64,000 bases of DNA from Astropecten irregularis. Its lineage: Eukaryota > Echinodermata > Asteroidea > Paxillosida > Astropectinidae. Both the position numbers and the translations under genes were made by a program. Location of the stretch: NCBI GenBank assembly GCA_963971285.1, contig OZ020244.1, positions 16,678,001 through 16,742,000 on the forward strand. The letters run 5' to 3'. Within the stretch, counting starts at the first letter, position 1. The number at the start of each line of letters is the position of its first letter. Below are positions 61,596 through 64,000 of this stretch, piece by piece. The notes below the pieces were generated by a model, which worked only from the letters and a program-made list of their open reading frames with translations, did not search any database and was not told the origin of the DNA.

Positions 61596-62953
61596 CATTT
61601 TTGAAGGCAGTGTCAGAAGCATTCAAAGGCACCGGCCTGGATGGTTCTAAGAAGAAATTCTTAATCGGATTAAAAAAAAAAAAACGCTTGTCAGCGGAGA
61701 GGTTTTAGAGTTTCTGCTCAAAGAGAGATAGAGAGAGATGTCAGTTTTTTAAGGTAAGCTGCTCTTGAAGCCGAGGGGGGTGATGCTGGAGAAGTCCCCG
61801 GTTCCAACATCCGATAAACTAAGGCTAAGTGGGTTTCAGGAGGGACAGATTGTGCCGAACGAACCAACGAACGAGATCCACCAAGACTTGAAATGACAGT
61901 GTCCCCCCCCCCAGTTGTATTGCTGCATGTTCTGGAGATCGCCTAGCAAAAAAAGCCGAATTCCAGCCAAAGATCTAAATTGTTTCTGACGGCACATGTA
62001 GAGGGCAAGACCACTGTCCTAACCGTCAGAGTGCCAGCGGGACCCGGTAGTCTTAATTGATATCAGTTCGAGTCGTAGTTCAATCAGATTTCTTTTGCCT
62101 GAACCTAAACTCGTGCGCTCTCTCTCTTTAGGCATTTGTGGTACTTGAATGTTCGCCAAATCATATTTGACATTGTGGTTTGTTGCTTGGGGGAAAAATC
62201 TTTCATCGGAATTTAAAGAAAATACCAACATCCAAGTTTATGTTGGAAACCATTTTGAGTGTTTTCTGCTCTTTTTCCCCTTTTCTTTTCCTGTGTTTGT
62301 GGACATGTTCAGCATCTCATTCAGTCCCCAAGAATTTTTTTTTACTTTGTGAAATATATTGAGTGTACTTTATTGATGTGACGGGCAAAATGAAGGAAGG
62401 ATCTCGACTCGAATGCACGTAATTGCAACGGGCAATTTGTCTGCAACGTTTCGCAGCTCCCAACACATGCTCCAGCGTCGGAGGGGCCGCATATGGAAAT
62501 GGGCTTGTGTTGGATGCCAAGGCTGATCAAAATCAAATATTTGTGCAGTATTGAAGATTAATAGACTCACTGTTTGCCGATTTGTTCTAGTTCTCGAAAT
62601 AGATTGATTCCGACCGGCTCGTCAGAAAGGAGGGGTGTCTGCAGGAAGAGAAAGGCATGGCGCGACTGCGAACGACGTCCATTACATGCGGCGCCAAACA
62701 TTTGTTTCATCATCTTTACATTGCTGTGTCATGAATAAAGCATCATACAAAATTCTCGAAACCATACACTCTCAAATTTAAATGAAATGTTATAATTGAT
62801 GTCAACTACTGGGTAAATAAGTTTTATTTGGATGTATCGTCATATTTTCAAATAATGTTAAAGAGAAAAACTAAATTCTTGGAAGTTGTAATGAGACAAA
62901 TTTCAGCAGGTCATTGTGTGGAGGAAGTAGTCATTGTAGGCAGATGAGGAAGG

Positions 62954-63572
62954 TAAAGGTAATATCATACTTCGGTTTTTGTCAAAGAAATGCAGATTCA
63001 TGTGCAAAAATATCAAGGAAGATACAGTAACAGTCATTTGTGAAAGTCCCAGTCCCATACGCAGGCGCGGTTCTATGGGGGGGGGGGGGGGCTAGTTGCT
63101 TTAAAAAAAAAAAATCTTGAAAATACTGGATTTTTTTCAGTTATTGGGCTAAGCGCCAATTACATAAAAAAAATGTGTTGTTTAGGCTATATGTGCATGT
63201 TTGTCAACCCCTAATAAGACATAGCAGAAGCGAGTGTTAGAAGAACCCAAAATAATGGCTCTTCTACCCCAAAAAAATGTTGGCTCTAGAACCGCGCCTG
63301 CCCATACGGTGCCTACTTTTTTTGGAAAACAGTAAAAACCATCCACGGTTTTTTTTTCAATCTTTTTGCCATTATTTTTTATCTTCCAAAGATCCAAGTT
63401 TTTTTTGCTCATTGATTTTACTATTTTCTGGATATATACAGAATTTCAGGCAAAAAAATTTCAAAATTATGTTGCTACCATCATCATCTTGATACCCTAT
63501 AAGTTATAGTCAAATCTGTGAAGGTTTCTGTTTCAGTATGCTACCAAAGAATGATACCGGTAGTACCTTTAT
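62954..63572 (+). mobile_element. Family A MITE interrupted by a hAT-like element
   Basis: The left part (TAAAGGTAATATCATACTTC onwards) and the right part (GGTGCCTACTTTTTTTGG to AATGATACCGGTAGTACCTTT) are one family A copy. It is split at its CCCATACGG block by an inserted 239-bp element at 63062-63300. Confidence 0.82.
63062..63300 (+). mobile_element. hAT-like MITE nested in a family A copy
   Basis: The ends are inverted repeats CAGGCGCGGTTCTA and TAGAACCGCGCCTG. They are flanked by an exact 8-bp duplication, CCCATACG, at 63054-63061 and 63301-63308. An 8-bp duplication and CAG termini are diagnostic of the hAT superfamily. There is no transposase. The interior holds a poly-G and a poly-A run. 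Confidence 0.88.
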
Positions 63573-64000
63573 AAAATCATAAACAGTATTGTACATGTAA
63601 CACCCACAAGGCATGATAATTGGGACACCATATATCATATCATTGTGCGTACAACATGTATATATTTTGTTCCTTTCAACATGGTTTTTTCTCTCTCAAA
63701 ATAGAATTGAAAAGGTTGCTTATAACCGGCTGAATTTGCACAAGGATGGATTCAGGAAGAAGCTACATCATATTTCTTTTAAACTGCTAATTTGCCCGGT
63801 GATCTTATCCTAATATTCATCTCCACTTGTGACTACATAATCGTCAAGGATAAGGAACTGAAATTCTTGGACGGTCTGCGTCTGCATGTGAAGAGTCGTC
63901 TAATGGACAAGGCAGAAGAATTTTGCAGATGGGGAGGGGGGGGGGGGCAGCTGCTGATCTCCCTCCCTGGTGACCATGGCAACTGAGTCAGAAGCAGAAC

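Larger units (their letters stand above)
27904..64000 (+). other. DCP1: Presumed DCP1 intron 2 (runs past window end)
   Basis: Beginning with GTAAGC after DCP1 exon 2, the rest of the window shows no exon matching the remaining EVH1 residues or the C-terminal trimerisation region of DCP1. It also shows no exon of another gene that I can support. The intron would therefore be at least 36 kb, filled with transposon remnants. An overlooked short exon is possible, since the search was by eye. Confidence 0.5.

Noticed and set aside
63700-63790. Peptide EKVAYNRLNLHKDGFRKK resembling a LINE reverse-transcriptase segment or DCP1 NRLN
   Set aside because: The flanking residues fit neither family: DCP1 would need an HGFTI-like sequence before NRL. 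The match is too short to call.
63792-63986. Open frame with KELKFLDGLRLHVKSRLMDK at the window end
   Set aside because: Protein-like texture but no recognised homology, and it ends in a G-run; cannot be supported.
2503-64000. CRISPR array, operon or prokaryotic mobile island
   Set aside because: The window is eukaryotic with spliced genes; repeat spacing and content fit transposons and microsatellites.

Overview
The window looks like about 64 kb of AT-rich, repeat-dense nuclear DNA from an invertebrate deuterostome. An echinoderm such as a sea urchin or its relatives is my best guess. The basis is the gene content, split by large introns, and a dense load of short non-autonomous DNA transposons plus tRNA-derived SINEs of echinoderm/amphioxus style. 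There is no bacterial-type gene packing. Nearly all open frames over 60 codons are chance frames or repeats.

Only three host coding exons can be supported. On the minus strand, 18271-17968 is an N-terminal exon of a Cav1 (L-type) voltage-gated calcium channel alpha-1 gene. It ends at the first transmembrane repeat and is followed by a perfect U12-class AT-AC donor. On the plus strand, 24341-24475 and 27863-27903 are the first two coding exons of the decapping cofactor DCP1, with the EVH1 domain split between them. The two genes are transcribed away from each other across about 6 kb. From memory, human CACNA1C-DCP1B and CACNA1D-DCP1A are also divergent neighbours, so this pair appears to be an ancestral head-to-head linkage kept since before the vertebrate genome duplications. 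It is the most interesting biology here.

Layout: 1-17967 is presumed Cav1 intron (minus strand). 18272-24340 is the divergent interval, probably holding the unlocated Cav1 first exon and both promoters. 24476-27862 is DCP1 intron 1. 27904-64000 is presumed DCP1 intron 2, because no exon 3 was found.

The rest is mobile-element debris. One superfamily of about 350 bp MITEs has TTAAAGG ends (families A, B, D and a divergent copy, 17 copies). A second MITE has CAGGGGCCAATTTCAT ends (family C). Single MITEs resemble PIF/Harbinger, hAT and pogo/Tigger elements. There is a 5'-truncated LINE 3' end and several SINEs. Two hairpin repeat families contain a GAAAC motif, one with a hammerhead-ribozyme-like core as in Penelope-like elements. 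A 2.65 kb element carries eight copies of GTAACGCGAGTTACC, and I do not recognise it.
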